From assembly GCF_038452275.1 (NCBI RefSeq), contig NZ_CP141643.1, forward strand, positions 1,364,001-1,428,000: a stretch of DNA of 64,000 bases, in the 5' to 3' direction. Shown here in pieces: positions 47,174 to 60,740 of this stretch. The position numbers and the translations under genes were made by a program. Origin of the DNA: Corynebacterium sp. BD556 (GTDB lineage: Bacteria > Actinomycetota > Actinomycetes > Mycobacteriales > Mycobacteriaceae). The stretch's first letter is position 1; each line of letters opens with the position of its first letter. The notes beneath the pieces are model-generated. The model saw only the letters and a program-made list of their open reading frames with translations. It was not told where the DNA came from and did no database searches.

Positions 47174-47827
47174 GGCGCTAATCCTCAATTCCGGCCATCA
47201 CACTAAGGATTGCCTCGATCGTAGGTTCCCGCATTTCATCAACGATCGCGCCGTCTCGCAAAAAGACCACCCTGTCGGCGTAGGACGCAGCGCGAGCATC
47301 GTGAGTGACAATGACGACAGTTTGCTTGTCGTGGTCCACCGCATGGCGGAGAATGTTAAGTACTTCGCGGCTCGCGTTCGAGTCCAGGTTACCGGTGGGT
47401 TCATCGCCAAAAATGATGTCGGGGCGACTAACCAAGGCTCGCGCGCAGGCGACGCGTTGCTGTTGGCCGCCGGAGAGCTCACTGGGGCGGTGGCTAAGCC
47501 TCGCGCTGAGCCCCAAGCGCTGCGTGACCTCGCGAAACCATTCATCATCAACTTTTTTGCCGGCAATGTTGGAAGGCAAAGTGATGTTCTCTGCTGCCGT
47601 GAGCGTAGGGACCAGATTAAAAGATTGAAAAATGAATCCGAGGCGGTCGCGGCGCAGAGCTGTAAGTTCTTTGTCGTTGAGCTCCGCAAGATTTGTTGCG
47701 CCGATGAAGGCGCAACCGGAGGTAGAAGAGTCCAGGCCGGCCATCGCGTGCATCAAAGTTGATTTACCTGAGCCTGGACCTGACCCCTTGGTGGTGGACA
47801 CGCTGAAACCAGCATTTCGCTGGGGAA

Positions 47828-48187
47828 GTGAGGTACCTTTCCACCATGCCACGCAAGACCTACACCGAGCAGTTCAAGCGTGACGCAGTGACGTTGTACG
47901 AGTCGACCCCTGGAGCCACGATCAACGCGATCGCCTCCGATCTCGGGGTCAACCGCAACTCCCTGCGCACCTGGCTCGACGCCTTCGGCACCGGCACCAA
48001 AACCAACGCCAACGGTGAAAAAGTCGCCAGCCCGATCGCCGCAGCCAACAGCGAACGTACTCCTGCTCAAGGACTCTCCGATGCCGAACGCATCCGCATG
48101 CTGGAACGCGAAAACGCCACGCTACGGGAAGAACGAGAGATCCTGCGCAAGGCGGCCAAATATTTCGCGGAAGAGACGAACTGGTGA
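47828..48187 (+). CDS. IS3-family transposase OrfA
   Basis: 119 residues. The N-terminal helix-turn-helix (MPRKTYTEQFKRDAVTLYES, then AIASDLGVNRNSLRTWL) binds the ends and a leucine-zipper helix (LSDAERIRMLERENATLREEREILRKAAKYF) mediates dimerisation. It overlaps OrfB as GTGA. Confidence 0.93.
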   Translation: MRYLSTMPRKTYTEQFKRDAVTLYESTPGATINAIASDLGVNRNSLRTWLDAFGTGTKTNANGEKVASPIAAANSERTPAQGLSDAERIRMLERENATLREEREILRKAAKYFAEETNW

Positions 48188-49086
48188 ACCGCTTTCAGTT
48201 CGTTGATGACCACCGAGACTTCTACGAGGTCAAGCGGTTATGTGAGGTCCTGAAGATCAACCGGTCCTCCTACTACAAGTGGAAATCTGCTGCTCCTGCC
48301 CGCCGGCGACGCCTCGTCGCTGACGCGGCGCTGGGAGCGAGGATCAAGGCCGTGTTCACAGCTGAGAACGGCTGTTACGGGGCGAAACGCATCACAGCGG
48401 CCATCAACTCGGATCCGACCAGCGATGATCGCCTCAATCACAAGCGCACCGCCAGGCTGATGCGCCAGATGGAATTGTTCGGCTACACCAAGAAACGCCG
48501 CGTAAAGACCACGGTGTCTGCGAAACGCGCTCCGACGTTTCCGGATCTGCTCGCACGCCGTTTCACCGCGGAGAAACCAAACACGGTCTACGTCGGCGAT
48601 ATCACCTACCTCCCGATTGCAGATGGGTCGAATATGTACCTGGCGACGGTCATCGACTGCTACTCGCGGCAGTTGACCGGTTTCGCGATCGCCGTCCACA
48701 TGCGTACGGAGTTAGTTGAAGAGGCTTTGATGATGGCTTACGGGATCCGTGGCGGGCTTGACGGAGCGATTTTCCACTCCGATCATGGCAGTGTATACAC
48801 CTCTGATCGGTACCGAAGACTATGTGAACGTCTCGGTGTTACCCAATCGATGGGAGCAATTGGTACCAGCGCGGATAATTCTCTGGCGGAGTCGTTCAAC
48901 GCCACGTTGAAACGGGAAGTCCTTCAAGATGCACCTGTTTTCGCCAGTCAGCTGGTGTGTCGCCGGGACGTGTTCCAATGGTGCAGTCGCTACAACACCA
49001 AACGCCTGCACTCGAGGTGCGGCTATCGTTCGCCGAACGCCTTTGAATCTTCCGAAACAGCTATACTCAAAACCGCATCTGATTAA
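48184..49086 (+). CDS. IS3-family transposase OrfB
   Basis: 300 residues. The DDE triad is visible: Asp in VGDITYLPI, Asp in IFHSDHGSVYTS and Glu in DNSLAESFNATLKRE, spaced as in the family. An HTH_21 segment precedes (CEVLKINRSSYYKWKSAAPARR). GTG start at 48184 overlaps the OrfA stop; translation may be by coupling or by frameshift fusion. Full length and undamaged. Confidence 0.95.
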   Translation: MNRFQFVDDHRDFYEVKRLCEVLKINRSSYYKWKSAAPARRRRLVADAALGARIKAVFTAENGCYGAKRITAAINSDPTSDDRLNHKRTARLMRQMELFGYTKKRRVKTTVSAKRAPTFPDLLARRFTAEKPNTVYVGDITYLPIADGSNMYLATVIDCYSRQLTGFAIAVHMRTELVEEALMMAYGIRGGLDGAIFHSDHGSVYTSDRYRRLCERLGVTQSMGAIGTSADNSLAESFNATLKREVLQDAPVFASQLVCRRDVFQWCSRYNTKRLHSRCGYRSPNAFESSETAILKTASD

Positions 49087-49378
49087 AACTCCGTGTCCAC
49101 TTTCCGGGGTTCAGACCCCCTGATGGCCCCATTATGGCTGTGAACTCCTGCGCGTCAAATTCAATGCTGACCCCATCGAGGGCCACCACTTGTGTGTCCG
49201 CTTGACCGTAGGTTTTGACGAGATCAACGGCCCGAGCCGCCGCTTTTCGACGCCCCTTCGAACCGTCACTGCCCATAGCATCTTCCTTTTCTGCCTTAGC
49301 CATTATCCCAGCATTGAGGCTACATGGCACACCAGATTCCAGGTACATCAAGCCAGCCCAAAGGGCCTTAAAATGCCT

Positions 49379-49417
49379 CAACCCCCCTTTTGGTGTGAAG
49401 GGGGGGTTGGGGTGTTG
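49379..49417 (-). terminator. Terminator of the rRNA operon
   Basis: CAACCCCCC and its complement pair across this interval, just downstream of 5S rRNA on the minus strand. A moderately T-rich stretch follows. Confidence 0.6.
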
Positions 49418-49429
49418 TGAAGTTGTTGG

Positions 49430-49547
49430 GTCGGCGGTAACTTACTCTCCCACATCCTTCCGGATGCAGTACCATCAGCGCGGGCGGGCTTAGCTTCCGG
49501 GTTCGGAATGGTGTCCGGGCGTTTCCCCGCCGCCATCAACCACCGAC
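49430..49547 (-). rRNA. rrf: 5S ribosomal RNA
   Basis: The 5' end GTCGGTGG (49540-49547) pairs with 3' CCGCCGAC (49430-49437). The interior contains the conserved CCATTCCGAACCCGGAAGCTAAG (read in shorter parts at 49490-49515). Length 118 nt. Ends estimated to a few bases. Confidence 0.92.
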
Positions 49548-49639
49548 ACATTTTGGGGATGTGTCCGTGCCTTTGTCGGGCAGTGGACCTTAATTGATTT
49601 ATTGTTGTGGCTTATGTAGCAGACGTGGTGTGTCAGATA

Positions 49640-49654
49640 CTGCATAGTGGACGC
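49640..49654 (-). promoter_or_regulatory. 3' half of the 23S processing stem
   Basis: In the transcript this 15-mer (GCGTCCACTATGCAG) pairs fully with CTGTATAGTGGACGC at 52840-52854, one pair being G-U. The two halves flank 23S, as expected for the stem cut by RNase III. Confidence 0.75.
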
Positions 49655-49689
49655 TTTTGGTGCATACAGAACTCTTCTTCGGTTGTGTT

Positions 49690-54678
<4,989 letters not shown>

Positions 54679-55304
54679 AAGTTTCAACACAAAAGCGAAA
54701 CAGGCCGTGAAAAGCCCAAAACCCAACAAAAAACAAACCAACCACCACACACAACATGCGATGAACTGGCAATCCAAAAATTACTGCAACCAACCCCCAC
54801 ACCCGACGGGGCACAACAGGAGATTGGCAAAAAATAGTTCACAGCGAAACATTCATCCACCATGCACCACGCAAAAACGTCACGTGAAGCAGCATCCAAT
54901 CATTGGTTCAGACACCACCCACCGGCACGCACCCCCACCACCCACAAAGAGCAGCCAGGCACACACGGCACACAACCAAACAAACACAACCATGAACACA
55001 AACAAAAAATGCTTGAATTGGCACACTATCGAGTTCTCAAACAACACACGCACACCCCCACACCCAACCCACACACAGGCCAAGCATGAAAAGCGGCTTG
55101 AACAACACTACACAACCACACCCACCAAGTCAAAACCCGGCACAAGTGCATCAAAACTCGATTGCTTCATGTCACGCCAACAATCGTTTTCCTAACCGCC
55201 TAACACACCAACCCTAAACAGCTAGCGGGGCGTTGTCGGTCTTGCTGACACGACATAAAGCTACACACCCCCACCAACAACACCAAATCCCCAGCTCAAA
55301 GCGG
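54679..55304 (-). other. rRNA operon leader and promoter region
   Basis: Contains no gene. In the transcribed direction it shows TTGACT, 17 bp, TAGTGT (55133 to 55105), a good promoter. Further down, TTTGAGAACTCGATAGTGTGC (55021-55041) resembles the actinobacterial rrn antitermination element found also in the 16S-23S spacer. The leader is TG-rich like the spacer. Confidence 0.7.
55105..55133 (-). promoter_or_regulatory. Probable rrn promoter
   Basis: -35 TTGACT (55133-55128) and -10 TAGTGT (55110-55105) with 17 bp between, about 430 bp upstream of 16S. Other promoters may lie closer to murA. Confidence 0.55.
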
Positions 55305-56555
55305 CTATACCCGGCGAATGTCGGCGCCAAGTTCCGTGAAGTTTTCCACGAACTTTGGATATCCGCGGTCGATATGGAACACATCATGGACCCTGGTGGC
55401 GCCATCAGCGACGAGACCAGCGAGAACTAACCCGGCACCGGCTCGAATGTCGGAGGCCCACACATCCGTCGAGGAGAGGTGGTCAATACCGCGCAAAACG
55501 ACGTGGTGGCCGTCGACGGTCGCGTCGGCCCCGAGGCGCAACATCTCGTCGACAAAGCGGAAGCGTGCCTCGAAAACATTTTCAGTAATGACGGAGACGC
55601 CCTCGGCAATCGCAGCAATACCGATCGCCATGGGCTGCAGGTCTGTCGGAAAACCCGGGAACGGAAGGGTTTGGTAATCGACGGCTTTCGGGCGGCCGTC
55701 AATGCGCACACGGAAACCGTTGTCGTAGGTCTCTACATCCGCGCCCGAGACTTTCAGCTTCGACAGCGCCAGGTGGAGGTGGCGCGGAGCGATGCCGGAA
55801 ACCGTCACGTCGCCGCGGGTCATCGCCGCCGCATAGGCCCAGGTGCCTGCGACAATGCGGTCGCCTACGACGGTGTGTTCAGTGGGCGAAAGGCGCTCGA
55901 CGCCGTCGATAGTCAGCGAGGACGTGCCGGCTCCTGAGATGCGCGCGCCCATCGAGTTGAGCATGTCGCACAGGTCCACGATCTCTGGTTCGCGGGCGGC
56001 GTTGTCTAGCACTGTTCGCCCTTCGGCCAAAACTGCGGCGGTAACGATGTTTTCGGTAGCACCTACTGAAGGAAAGTCCAGTTTGATTTTCGCGCCCACT
56101 AGCTTCTCGGCCCGCGCAACCACCGCACCGTGCTCGATATGCGTGGTGGCCCCGAGTTGTTCCAGGCCGGCTTGGTGCATGTCGAGGGGCCGCGAGCCGA
56201 TGGCGTCACCGCCCGGCAAAGCGAGGAAAGCCTCCCCCGTGCGTGCGACGAGGGGACCAAGCACAGCTACCGACGCCCGGAACTGGCGCACCGCCTCAAA
56301 GTCGGCGTGCGGGGAAACATAGGCCGGTGTAGTAATCCTCACGACCGAGCCGTCGATCTCCACTTCGCAGCCGAGGCCAACGAGCACGTCGCACATGAGG
56401 GGAACATCGAGAATTTCGGGGCAGTTATGCAGCGTCGTTGTGCCCTCCGCAAGCAAGGCCGCCGCCATGAGTTTAAGCACACTGTTTTTCGCGCCGTCTA
56501 CCTTGACAACACCCTCGAGACGCGCACCGCCGTGGACAAGAAAAACTTCCTTCAC
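55305..56555 (-). CDS. murA: UDP-N-acetylglucosamine 1-carboxyvinyltransferase
   Basis: 416 residues from GTG 56555 ([17 protein letters not shown]); GTG 56564 and TTG 56573 also possible. First committed step of peptidoglycan synthesis. [28 protein letters not shown] and GFPTDLQP are conserved. The active-site loop reads [15 protein letters not shown], with Asp117 where most bacteria have Cys. As in Mtb, this should make the enzyme insensitive to fosfomycin. Confidence 0.95.
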   Translation of the reverse strand: MKEVFLVHGGARLEGVVKVDGAKNSVLKLMAAALLAEGTTTLHNCPEILDVPLMCDVLVGLGCEVEIDGSVVRITTPAYVSPHADFEAVRQFRASVAVLGPLVARTGEAFLALPGGDAIGSRPLDMHQAGLEQLGATTHIEHGAVVARAEKLVGAKIKLDFPSVGATENIVTAAVLAEGRTVLDNAAREPEIVDLCDMLNSMGARISGAGTSSLTIDGVERLSPTEHTVVGDRIVAGTWAYAAAMTRGDVTVSGIAPRHLHLALSKLKVSGADVETYDNGFRVRIDGRPKAVDYQTLPFPGFPTDLQPMAIGIAAIAEGVSVITENVFEARFRFVDEMLRLGADATVDGHHVVLRGIDHLSSTDVWASDIRAGAGLVLAGLVADGATRVHDVFHIDRGYPKFVENFTELGADIRRV

Positions 56556-56579
56556 GCCGCCCACACTACCCAAGCCCGC

Positions 56580-57419
56580 TTAAGGCAGGGCTCCGATTCG
56601 GCGGGCCGCGTTGACCGCTTCGTAGCGGGTGTGTGCCCCAAGTTTGCGCATCACGCTGCGCAGATAAGACTTAACCGTCTCCGCACCAATCCCCATCTCC
56701 TCAGCGGCTTCGACGTTGGTATGCCCGAGTGCCACACACGACAAAACATCAAGCTCCCGGGCAGACAGCTTGGTGGTTTGCTTGATGCGCACCGGGGAGA
56801 CCATTTGGTCGCACAGTTGCTCAAGCTCCTTTCGCACCGATTCGTCCGCGACACGGTTAGCCAGCATCCGCAGCTTCGAGTGGGTGGAGCGGACCTGCTC
56901 CCACTCGGCGCCGTTCATTACCCGTCCGGTTTTGGCGGCAACTTTGCCGCCATCGGAGCGTCGTAAAGCGGAATTGATGGCGAGGTCCTGCTCGAGCGTG
57001 CGCGCTGTCATCGTAACCTCCTCGATGACCTTATCGCCGAGACGAACTGGTGAATGGACGCCGACGTAGAGCACGCCCCGGATCTCGCGCTGGACGATCA
57101 CGGGCACCGCCACGATGGAGTGCAGGCCTTCGTCTTGGATCTCCCGGTCGTACTCGTGCGAGATGACGTTGGCGCGTGTGTAGTCGGAGATGCCGACGGC
57201 ACGGCGGGTGGCTACCACGCGCCCACCAACGCCTGCACCTGGTTCAATGACTAGATTCTGCAGCGCCGGGGTGCGCAACCCGATCCATTGGGTGATTTGC
57301 AGGCGGTTGTCGGCAAGCAGGGTGCCGTACATTGCGACAGGGATTCCTGTTGCTGTTTTCAACGCTGTCAGCGCCGCCCTGATGGCGTCGTCGTCATCCC
57401 TGACTGTCTGCGCGTCCAT
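56580..57419 (-). CDS. ramA: LuxR-type regulator RamA
   Basis: 279 residues. A GAF-like N-terminal sensor domain (ALKTATGIPVAMYGTLLAD through VGVHSPVRLGDKVIEEV) precedes a LuxR helix-turn-helix (LSARELDVLSCVALGHTNVEAAEEMGIGAETVKSYLRSVMRKLGA). In C. glutamicum ramA adjoins cysK as here; RamA controls acetate, ethanol and sugar genes and also acts on the CoA transferase group. A CCCCACTGGGG palindrome lies about 35 bp upstream of its start. Confidence 0.9.
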   Translation of the reverse strand: MDAQTVRDDDDAIRAALTALKTATGIPVAMYGTLLADNRLQITQWIGLRTPALQNLVIEPGAGVGGRVVATRRAVGISDYTRANVISHEYDREIQDEGLHSIVAVPVIVQREIRGVLYVGVHSPVRLGDKVIEEVTMTARTLEQDLAINSALRRSDGGKVAAKTGRVMNGAEWEQVRSTHSKLRMLANRVADESVRKELEQLCDQMVSPVRIKQTTKLSARELDVLSCVALGHTNVEAAEEMGIGAETVKSYLRSVMRKLGAHTRYEAVNAARRIGALP

Positions 57420-57452
57420 GATCGATCCTCACGCTTTCCACCCCAATGGGTG

Positions 57453-57466
57453 TCCCCACTGGGGGG
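57453..57466. promoter_or_regulatory. CCCCACTGGGG palindrome upstream of ramA
   Basis: RamA recognises tandem A/C-GGGG or TG4-type sites in C. glutamicum. This G-rich palindrome ~35 bp before the ramA start could be an autoregulatory site (inference). Confidence 0.4.
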
Positions 57467-57559
57467 ACCTTTGGGCACTGCACTTGACTACAAACACTGC
57501 ACATCATATCGCGCAAACGGGGGTGGCCAAATTTGCCCCCGCCTCCCACGCCCCAACCA

Positions 57560-57575
57560 TAGACCGTTCTGTCTA
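57560..57575. promoter_or_regulatory. McbR operator upstream of cysK
   Basis: TAGAC-CGTTCT-GTCTA matches exactly the TAGAC-N6-GTCTA consensus of McbR, the repressor of sulfur amino acid genes in C. glutamicum. It lies ~100 bp before cysK and just upstream of TTGACG (57579). Confidence 0.85.
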
Positions 57576-57676
57576 CAGTTGACGTACTATCCTGTTCGAA
57601 CGGTGGGTGTACACTCGCGGGTGCAAATAAATTCGTGTGCACACAATCCCGGCACCCCAAAACGAAAGGAAAAACC

Positions 57677-58612
57677 ATGGCTAACATCGCCCGCAACGTC
57701 CTCGAACTCGTTGGCAACACCCCCCTCGTCGAACTTCACGACATCACCCGCAACTCCAAAGCCCGCATCCTGGCCAAGCTGGAGTTCTACAACCCCGCCA
57801 ACTCCGTCAAGGACCGCATTGGCAAAGCCATCGTCGAAGCTGCCGAAGCCTCAGGCGAACTACAACCCGGCGGCACCATCGTCGAAGCCACCTCCGGCAA
57901 CACCGGCATCGCCCTCGCCCTCGCTGGCGCCGCCAAGGGCTACAAAGTCATCCTCACCATGCCCGAAACCATGTCCACCGAACGCCGCGTCATCCTGCGC
58001 GCTCTCGGCGCCGAAATCGTGCTCACCCCCGGATCAGCCGGCATGAAAGGCGCCGTGGAGAAGGCCAACGAGATCATCGCAGAAAACGACAACGCGATCC
58101 TCGCCCGCCAATTCGAAAACCAAGCCAACCCCCAGATGCACTATAAAACCACCGGCCCCGAACTGTGGAAAGACACCGACGGCAACATCGACATTCTTGT
58201 CGCGGGCGTGGGCACCGGCGGCACCATCTCGGGCGCTGGCAAATACCTCAAGGAGCAAAACCCGGACATTAAACTCGTCGCCGTCGAACCAGCGGCCTCT
58301 CCCCTATTGTCCAAGGGCGAAGCTGGACCGCACAAAATCCAAGGCCTCGGCGCGAACTTCGTACCAGGCACGCTAGACCGCGCGCTTATCGACGAGGTGA
58401 TCACCGTCACCAACGAGGACGCCGTCTCCACCTCCCGCGACCTGGCCCGCCAGGAAGGCATCCTAGGCGGCATCTCCACCGGCGCCAACCTCAAAGCCGC
58501 ACTCGAACTGGCCAACCGCCCAGAAAACGAAGGCAAGACTATCGTCTTCGTGGTCTGCGACTTCGGCGAGCGCTACGTCTCCACCATCCTCTACGAGGAC
58601 ATCCGCGACTAG
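57677..58612 (+). CDS. cysK: O-acetylserine (thiol)-lyase (cysteine synthase)
   Basis: 311 residues from ATG 57677 with AAAGGA upstream. PLP lysine Lys45 (NPANSVKDRIG), TSGNTGIALA and GTGGTISGAGKYLKEQ are diagnostic. It makes cysteine from O-acetylserine and sulfide. Followed by cysE after 24 bases. McbR site upstream. Confidence 0.96.
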   Translation: MANIARNVLELVGNTPLVELHDITRNSKARILAKLEFYNPANSVKDRIGKAIVEAAEASGELQPGGTIVEATSGNTGIALALAGAAKGYKVILTMPETMSTERRVILRALGAEIVLTPGSAGMKGAVEKANEIIAENDNAILARQFENQANPQMHYKTTGPELWKDTDGNIDILVAGVGTGGTISGAGKYLKEQNPDIKLVAVEPAASPLLSKGEAGPHKIQGLGANFVPGTLDRALIDEVITVTNEDAVSTSRDLARQEGILGGISTGANLKAALELANRPENEGKTIVFVVCDFGERYVSTILYEDIRD

Positions 58613-58636
58613 GTCACGTTGCTAGACTCGGCCACC

Positions 58637-59224
58637 ATGTGGAAGATCATTCAGATGGTCCGCGAGGACTTGCACAATGCACGTGAGCACGACCCGGCCG
58701 CGCGAGGTGACATTGAAAACGCGATCGTCTACTCCGGCCTGCACGCCATCTGGATGCACCGTGTTTGCCACTGGATGTGGAAACGGGAATGGAAAGGGCC
58801 CGCCCGCATCCTCGCCCAAATTAACCGTTTCCTCACCGGCATTGAGATTCACCCTGGGGCGCAGATCGGGCGGCGTTTCTTTATCGACCACGGGATGGGC
58901 ATCGTCATCGGTGAGACTGCTGAAATCGGTGACGGCGTCATGCTTTACCACGGCGTGACCCTTGGCGGACAGGTGCTGACCCAAACCAAGCGCCACCCCA
59001 CCATCGGCGACAACGTCACCATCGGCGCCGGCGCCAAAGTGCTCGGCCCCGTTACCATCGGCGCTAACTCCGCCATAGGCGCCAACGCAGTAGTGACCAA
59101 GTCGATCCCGGAAAACTCAATCGCGGTGGGCATTCCCGCCCGCTTCCGCGAGCGCAAACACAACGAAACCAAGCACCTCGTCGACCCGGATAAGTACTTC
59201 AACGCAGGCAGCTACCAGATCTAG
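58637..59224 (+). CDS. cysE: Serine O-acetyltransferase
   Basis: 195 residues from ATG 58637. It has the short N-terminal helical part, left-handed beta-helix hexapeptides ([30 protein letters not shown]) and the catalytic His in YHGVTLGG. The C-terminal end is longer than in the plain hexapeptide repeat proteins. Operon with cysK, so both steps of cysteine synthesis are coregulated. Confidence 0.96.
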   Translation: MWKIIQMVREDLHNAREHDPAARGDIENAIVYSGLHAIWMHRVCHWMWKREWKGPARILAQINRFLTGIEIHPGAQIGRRFFIDHGMGIVIGETAEIGDGVMLYHGVTLGGQVLTQTKRHPTIGDNVTIGAGAKVLGPVTIGANSAIGANAVVTKSIPENSIAVGIPARFRERKHNETKHLVDPDKYFNAGSYQI

Positions 59225-59246
59225 CTGCCCCACGCGAACAGAAACA

Positions 59247-59288
59247 AAAGACCTGTTCCTCTCCCGCGCGGGAAAGGAACAGGTCTTT
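59247..59288. terminator. Bidirectional terminator after cysE
   Basis: AAAGACCTGTTCC (59247-59259) pairs with GGAACAGGTCTTT (59276-59288). It separates cysE from the convergent acetyltransferase. Confidence 0.85.
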
Positions 59289-59306
59289 GGATTTTCTCTC
59301 GAGCTC

Positions 59307-59591
59307 TTAGGCGACGAGATCCTGATACTCAGGGTTTTTCTTGATAAAGCCGGAAACCGCCGGGCACAGAGGGTTGACCTTCAGTCCGTCCGAGCGGACA
59401 TCGTCAAGCGCAAACTGGATCAGCGGCTTGGACAAACCCTGGCCACGGAACTTATTGTCCACCACAGTATGGGGAAGCGTGCGGATATTGCCACCGTCCT
59501 CGTACACCGAGAAACCGGCTACTTCGCCGTCGACGAGGATCTCGTACTGTTGCTTTTCCTCGTTCTTGACCAGCTCAAAATTATCGGCCAT
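59307..59591 (-). CDS. Small GNAT-family N-acetyltransferase (YjdJ-like)
   Basis: 94 residues. VKNEEKQQYEILVDGEVAGFSVYED, TVVDNKFRGQGLSKPLIQFALDDVR and KVNPLCPAVSGFIKKNPEYQDLV match the short GNAT group, with the acetyl-CoA-binding KFRGQGLS. Substrate unknown. Preceded by GAAAGGA. Confidence 0.9.
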   Translation of the reverse strand: MADNFELVKNEEKQQYEILVDGEVAGFSVYEDGGNIRTLPHTVVDNKFRGQGLSKPLIQFALDDVRSDGLKVNPLCPAVSGFIKKNPEYQDLVA

Positions 59592-59719
59592 GGTGCATCC
59601 TTTCTTGTGCCGTGTTTAACTGCCTTCAGCTTAGTGAAGGCGAAAGTTGTTGACAACCCCACAACTTAGTTTCAGACACACCAAAGCCCTCCCCGGCAAA
59701 ACCAGGAAGGGCTTAACTG

Positions 59720-59792
59720 TGGCCAGAGCCAGGATCGAACTGGCGACCCCACACTTTTCAGGCGTGTGCTCTACCGACTGAGCTATCTGGCC
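59720..59792 (-). tRNA. tRNA-Phe (anticodon GAA)
   Basis: Minus-strand cloverleaf with acceptor GGCCAGA/TCTGGCC and anticodon loop CTGAAAA. CCA is not encoded. Confidence 0.9.
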
Positions 59793-59811
59793 AGAACAAC
59801 AAAGTGTTCTG

Positions 59812-59885
59812 CGACCCTGACGGGACTTGAACCCGCGACCTCCGCCGTGACAGGGCGGCGCGCTAACCAACTGCGCCACAGGGCC
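59812..59885 (-). tRNA. tRNA-Asp (anticodon GTC), copy 1
   Basis: Acceptor GGCCCTG/CAGGGTC, anticodon loop CTGTCAC. Identical to the copy 306 bp away. Confidence 0.92.
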
Positions 59886-60068
59886 ATATTTTCTTGACGC
59901 GCAACCCACAGCCAAAGATTCAGACCGCTTCTCGCACGAGTTGATACTCTACACAGGCCGTCCGAAGGTCTACAAATCGCCAGTTCAAACTGGTTTTTTA
60001 AAAGGTCCGGGCCACCGCGGCGGCGGCAGCTCGACAAAACCTACATCCGCCGCGCACCCACGGAAACG

Positions 60069-60103
60069 AAAACCCCGAGACGCCATCTGGCATCTCGGGG
60101 CTG
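60069..60103 (-). terminator. Terminator between the two tRNA-Asp genes
   Basis: CCCCGAGA...TCTCGGGG hairpin with a T run on the minus strand, downstream of the second tRNA-Asp/tRNA-Glu unit. Confidence 0.7.
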
Positions 60104-60117
60104 TCACTAATATGGTG

Positions 60118-60191
60118 CGACCCTGACGGGACTTGAACCCGCGACCTCCGCCGTGACAGGGCGGCGCGCTAACCAACTGCGCCACAGGGCC
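60118..60191 (-). tRNA. tRNA-Asp (anticodon GTC), copy 2
   Basis: Same mature sequence as copy 1. A few bases on each side are also shared, so the repeat is slightly larger than the gene. Confidence 0.92.
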
Positions 60192-60237
60192 ATATTCTGT
60201 TGTTGGCTCCGATCTACAAAACTATGTGGATCGTGCG

Positions 60238-60310
60238 TACCCCCAACGGGATTCGAACCCGTGCCGCCGCCGTGAAAGGGCGGTGTCCTAGGCCGCTAGA
60301 CGATGGGGGC
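60238..60310 (-). tRNA. tRNA-Glu (anticodon TTC)
   Basis: Acceptor GCCCCCA/TGGGGGT, anticodon stem CCGCC/GGCGG with loop CTTTCAC. CCA not encoded. First gene of the tRNA cluster on the minus strand. Confidence 0.92.
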
Positions 60311-60434
60311 CCACCTTTTGAGAAGCGTTGCGCTCTCAAGCAGCCCGCTTATCATAAGCCAGAAAGGCCACAACCCACAAACCGCCCCTGACCCAGCGGC
60401 TTGCACGCCTCTGACCTGCGCTAAAGTTTCACCC

Positions 60435-60740
60435 ATGACGGAGTACCAGCACGGTTACACACCGGAGCGCGAGCGCTATATCGCCCGACTCAACCGCGTT
60501 GAGGGGCAAGTGCGCGGCCTCGTGCGGATGATCAGCGAAGATCAGTACTGCATTGACATCTTGACCCAGATCGCGGCGATCAATTCCGCGTTGGAAAACG
60601 TCGGCCTCGCGCTTCTCGACGACCACCTGAAGCACTGCGTCACCGGCGCCATGAACGACGGCGGCAGCGGCGACGAGGAAGCGCTCAACGCTAAGGTAGA
60701 AGAAGCAATGCAAGCTATTAAACGGATGGTGAAGAGCTGA
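60435..60740 (+). CDS. csoR: CsoR-family metal-sensing repressor
   Basis: 101 residues. Cys39, His64 and Cys68 (DQYCIDIL and DDHLKHC) match the Cu(I) ligand set of CsoR. RLNRVEGQVRGLVRMI is the family DNA-binding face. The neighbouring genes are not copper pumps or chaperones, so its targets lie elsewhere. The following gene starts at the last base of its stop (TGATG). Confidence 0.88.
   Translation: MTEYQHGYTPERERYIARLNRVEGQVRGLVRMISEDQYCIDILTQIAAINSALENVGLALLDDHLKHCVTGAMNDGGSGDEEALNAKVEEAMQAIKRMVKS

Larger units (their letters stand above)
47777..49118 (+). mobile_element. IS3-family insertion sequence, 1,342 bp
   Basis: Two overlapping transposase genes are bounded by imperfect inverted repeats: the left end begins GACCTGACCCCTTGG, the complement of the right end GGGTCTGAACCCCGG, and both reach a shared GTGGACACG. 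The target duplication is CCTG (47773-47776 and 49119-49122). An alternative reading places ends at 47781-49113 with duplication GACC, but only the first restores the interrupted Walker A codons. Insertion is recent-looking because both flanks read without decay. Confidence 0.9.
47178..49303 (-). pseudogene. ABC transporter ATPase gene split by IS3-family element
   Basis: The N-terminal piece (ATG 49303, ending IMGPSG at about 49119) and the C-terminal piece (from about 47776, SGSGKSTLMHAMAGLDS onward) belong to one LolD/MacB-type ATPase. Removing the element and one CCTG copy restores GPSGSGKST in frame, a perfect Walker A. The C-terminal part keeps Q-loop FQSFNLV, signature LSGGQQQRV, Walker B IIFGDEPT and THD. 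A new reading frame from within the IS reaches the C-terminal part but has a broken Walker A. The gene should be inactive. Confidence 0.93.

Noticed and set aside
47178-47852. 224-residue frame that looks like an intact ABC ATPase
   Set aside because: Its first ~25 residues come from the IS element, giving GSGPGSGKS rather than a true Walker A, and the first ~60 residues of the ATPase are missing.
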